19,466 nt of DNA from Obelidium mucronatum. Taxonomy: Eukaryota; Chytridiomycota; Chytridiomycetes; Chytridiales; Chytriomycetaceae. The translations under genes and the position numbers were made by a program. Below are positions 18,087 through 19,466 of the stretch, piece by piece. The stretch is from the NCBI GenBank assembly GCA_025765595.1, contig JAIVFH010000451.1, forward strand, positions 1 through 19,466, read 5' to 3'. The stretch's first letter is position 1; each line of letters begins with the position of its first letter. The notes beneath the pieces are model-generated. The model was not told the DNA's origin. It did not search any database and was given only the letters and a program-made list of their open reading frames with translations.

Positions 18087-18212
18087 TGGCTGCCGAGAAG
18101 TGGGATTAAAATGTGTTTTTTTTTTTAAAACTTAACTTTATGTTCATAACACCCTAAATATGACAAACACGCCACATTTTGCAACTCACAAAAAAGGTAC
18201 TAGAATAAACTC
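18087..18212. other. Spacer 3' of the acyltransferase
   Basis: AT-rich sequence with a T13-T14 run and no open frame of interest. It presumably holds the acyltransferase 3' UTR. Confidence 0.4.
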
Positions 18213-18532
18213 TCAAGTTTCTGGTATCAGTTGACAGTTGGGACCAATGCAGCAAGCGCCAGCGCCTCCTTGGGACAGTGTTGAGGGTTTAAACTTATCC
18301 AGGCAGTGACAGTCTAGATGGATAACAATCGAGGTAAATTGTCCACTGCATAACTAATACCAAAAATATGTGTGTTGTGACACTGTCTTGCTTCAGTGGT
18401 ATTTCCGTATGTAGCATCTGAACTGAACAGAGAAGCTTGAGCTCGTTGAAAGGAATCCTTGATACATCTGCCTGAGGAACCAGGAAGAAATAAGCTGCCA
18501 TCAAAAAGAATCATGACAATGTTTGAGCACAT
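18213..18532 (-). CDS. Tentative small Cys-rich protein (two exons)
   Basis: A weak model only. Exon 1 (18532-18361) starts MCSNIVMILFDGSLFLPGSS and runs through GRCIKDSFQRAQ to EARQCHNTHIF. A 47-nt intron (G|GTATTA...ATCTAG) joins in phase to exon 2 (18313-18213), encoding DCHCLDKFKPSTLSQGG, then ACCIGPNCQL and a TGA; 90 aa with eight Cys, six of them in the last ~42 residues. Without the splice, exon 1 runs into a stop (at 18314). The first residues are hydrophobic but not a clear signal peptide. A good alternative acceptor (CTTCCTGGTTCCTCAG) lies inside exon 1, so the true start may be further upstream, across from the neighbouring plus-strand gene. It may also not be a gene. Confidence 0.25.
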
Positions 18533-18651
18533 TTACTCCAGTCAACTCTTTCTCCTTGTTCAGCGCCGAAGCACGTGTTTTGTCCAAAAAAAAATGTGCG
18601 TGCGAAAAAATTGCAAACTCTCAACAATTTCCTGTTCACCCAATATCAATA
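18533..18651. promoter_or_regulatory. Upstream region of the membrane protein gene
   Basis: This 119-nt stretch precedes the ATG at 18652. It contains another CACGTG (near 18572, context AAGCACGTGTTT) and an A-rich run. Function is inferred from position only. Confidence 0.3.
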
Positions 18652-19466
18652 ATGATCAAGACAGCAACAGGCATCATTCTAGTACTCCTACATGGCCTCT
18701 CCTTTGCATTCTTCCTCAACGCCGCATCAGATCCATCCCTCATCAGCATCTTCACAAGCCTGTTGGCGTTAATATACCTTGTTCTTTCGATATCTTCAGC
18801 TGGCTTTGTGTATCGGTTAAACCAAACGGATCAACGGCATTTCCTGATCATGTATGAAAAAACGAAAGATCTATTTATCGATTTGGGACAAAGTGTTTAA
18901 TGTCGGTTTTTTTTTGTTTGTTGAAAGGGATTTGGCTGTGTCTCTCTTGCTTCGATTCAGTCTCACTCTATGGCTGTTTCAATCAACGTCAATAGCAACA
19001 ACTTCCACGCCGCCGCCGTCGCCGCCGCCGGGATTCATGGAAATCATGCATGTTCTTTTAACGTATGCGCAGCATCTGCTTGCGATCGAATATCTCAGTG
19101 TTTTGCGGGCTTCTCGAAATGAGGTTTGAAGTTGTTCTCGCTGTACAAGCGTGTTGGGCAAAAAGTAAAATAACAAAAAAACGCAACGCAACGTAGGAAA
19201 GGGAACAGAATCGATTGGATTACCTGCTGTACAAAGTCTGGGTGAATGTCGGTTCACCGCTTGGGATCTCCTGTTTCTTGATGGCGTGGTTGAAATTGTG
19301 GAGAGCGTTGCCGTTGGTTGAATCGGTTGCTGTGAATCTGCGGCGGGATTATTTTATACTTGGTTTGATGTTGGTGATAGCGGGGGTGTTGTTTGTTGTT
19401 GTTGTGTGGAGGCTTGTGGCGTTTGTTGTGGTAATGTGGTGCTTTTCAAATTCGTTTTTCTTTTAA
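18652..19466 (+). CDS. Multi-pass membrane protein of unknown family
   Basis: Exons 18652-18851, 18928-19123 and 19197-19466 join in phase (donors AT|GTATGA and GAG|GTTTGA; acceptors TTGAAAG and CAACGTAG), giving about 221 aa. Without the first splice the frame ends at 18898-18900, just after the donor. Hydrophobic segments are at roughly residues 5-25 (GIILVLLHGLSFAFFL), 32-54 (ISIFTSLLALIYLVLSI), 68-84 (LAVSLLLRFSLTLWLF), ~155-175 (VGSPLGISCFLMAWL) and ~190-212 (FILGLMLVIAGVLFVVVVW). A Pro-rich loop (TPPPSPPPG) lies between the third and the following segment. The stop coincides with the last base of the window. A possible donor GTAATG in the last 40 nt means the gene could continue beyond. 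No catalytic motif or family is recognised. Confidence 0.65.

Overview
The window looks like nuclear DNA of a filamentous or zoosporic fungus, most likely a chytrid-type early-diverging lineage. The reasons are compact genes split by many 45-110 nt GT-AG introns (a few are 200-380 nt), fungal-type single-copy genes (eukaryotic two-domain MTHFR, ARE-type sterol acyltransferase, organellar PPR protein), Gly/Ser-rich LRR proteins with Cys caps, and a short TTAGGG-type motif. The lineage call is inference. Gene models were built by hand from reading frames and splice sites.

Left edge (1-1531): a partial plus-strand C-terminus (3-125), a decayed minus-strand membrane-protein gene with an in-frame stop and a frame change (257-752), a repeat-rich gap holding a 90-nt TG microsatellite and an A30 tract abutting GGGTTAGGGTTA, and a minus-strand Atg10/Atg3-like gene that stops before its catalytic half. 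Positions 1738-4411 (minus) hold a two-exon PPR protein with a basic N-terminus typical of mitochondrial import.

The centre (4239-11542) is a direct tandem duplication. The ancestral block was PPR 5' end (minus), LRR/beta-propeller gene (plus), MTHFR 3' end (minus). It is now present twice, joined at 7628-7632, where a dead MTHFR 3' fragment meets a dead PPR 5' fragment. The right LRR/propeller gene (7941-11198, seven exons, 791 aa) has a complete model. The left one (4530-7283) has lost exon 3, which breaks the reading frame between the N-terminal LRR and the propeller. Introns here and in the PPR gene carry a family of 15-bp hairpins of the form ATCGCC-GTA-GGCGAT, with paired arm changes between copies.

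The right part holds two complete tandem methylenetetrahydrofolate reductase genes (11349-13571 and 13789-16040, both minus, both nine exons and 583 aa, both with a 20-nt microexon). The left one has substitutions in several conserved catalytic-domain motifs. Head-to-head with the second MTHFR is an ARE/ACAT-type sterol O-acyltransferase (plus, 16382-18086) whose conserved C-terminus is put out of frame by one extra G in a G run. The window ends with a tentative minus-strand Cys-rich small ORF and a multi-pass membrane protein of unknown family (18652-19466).

The genes do not form one pathway. MTHFR serves one-carbon and methionine metabolism, the acyltransferase makes sterol esters, and the PPR protein likely acts on organellar RNA. 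The least familiar element is the tandem LRR/beta-propeller pair, in which a single-exon propeller sits between an LRR stretch and what looks like that LRR's own Cys cap.
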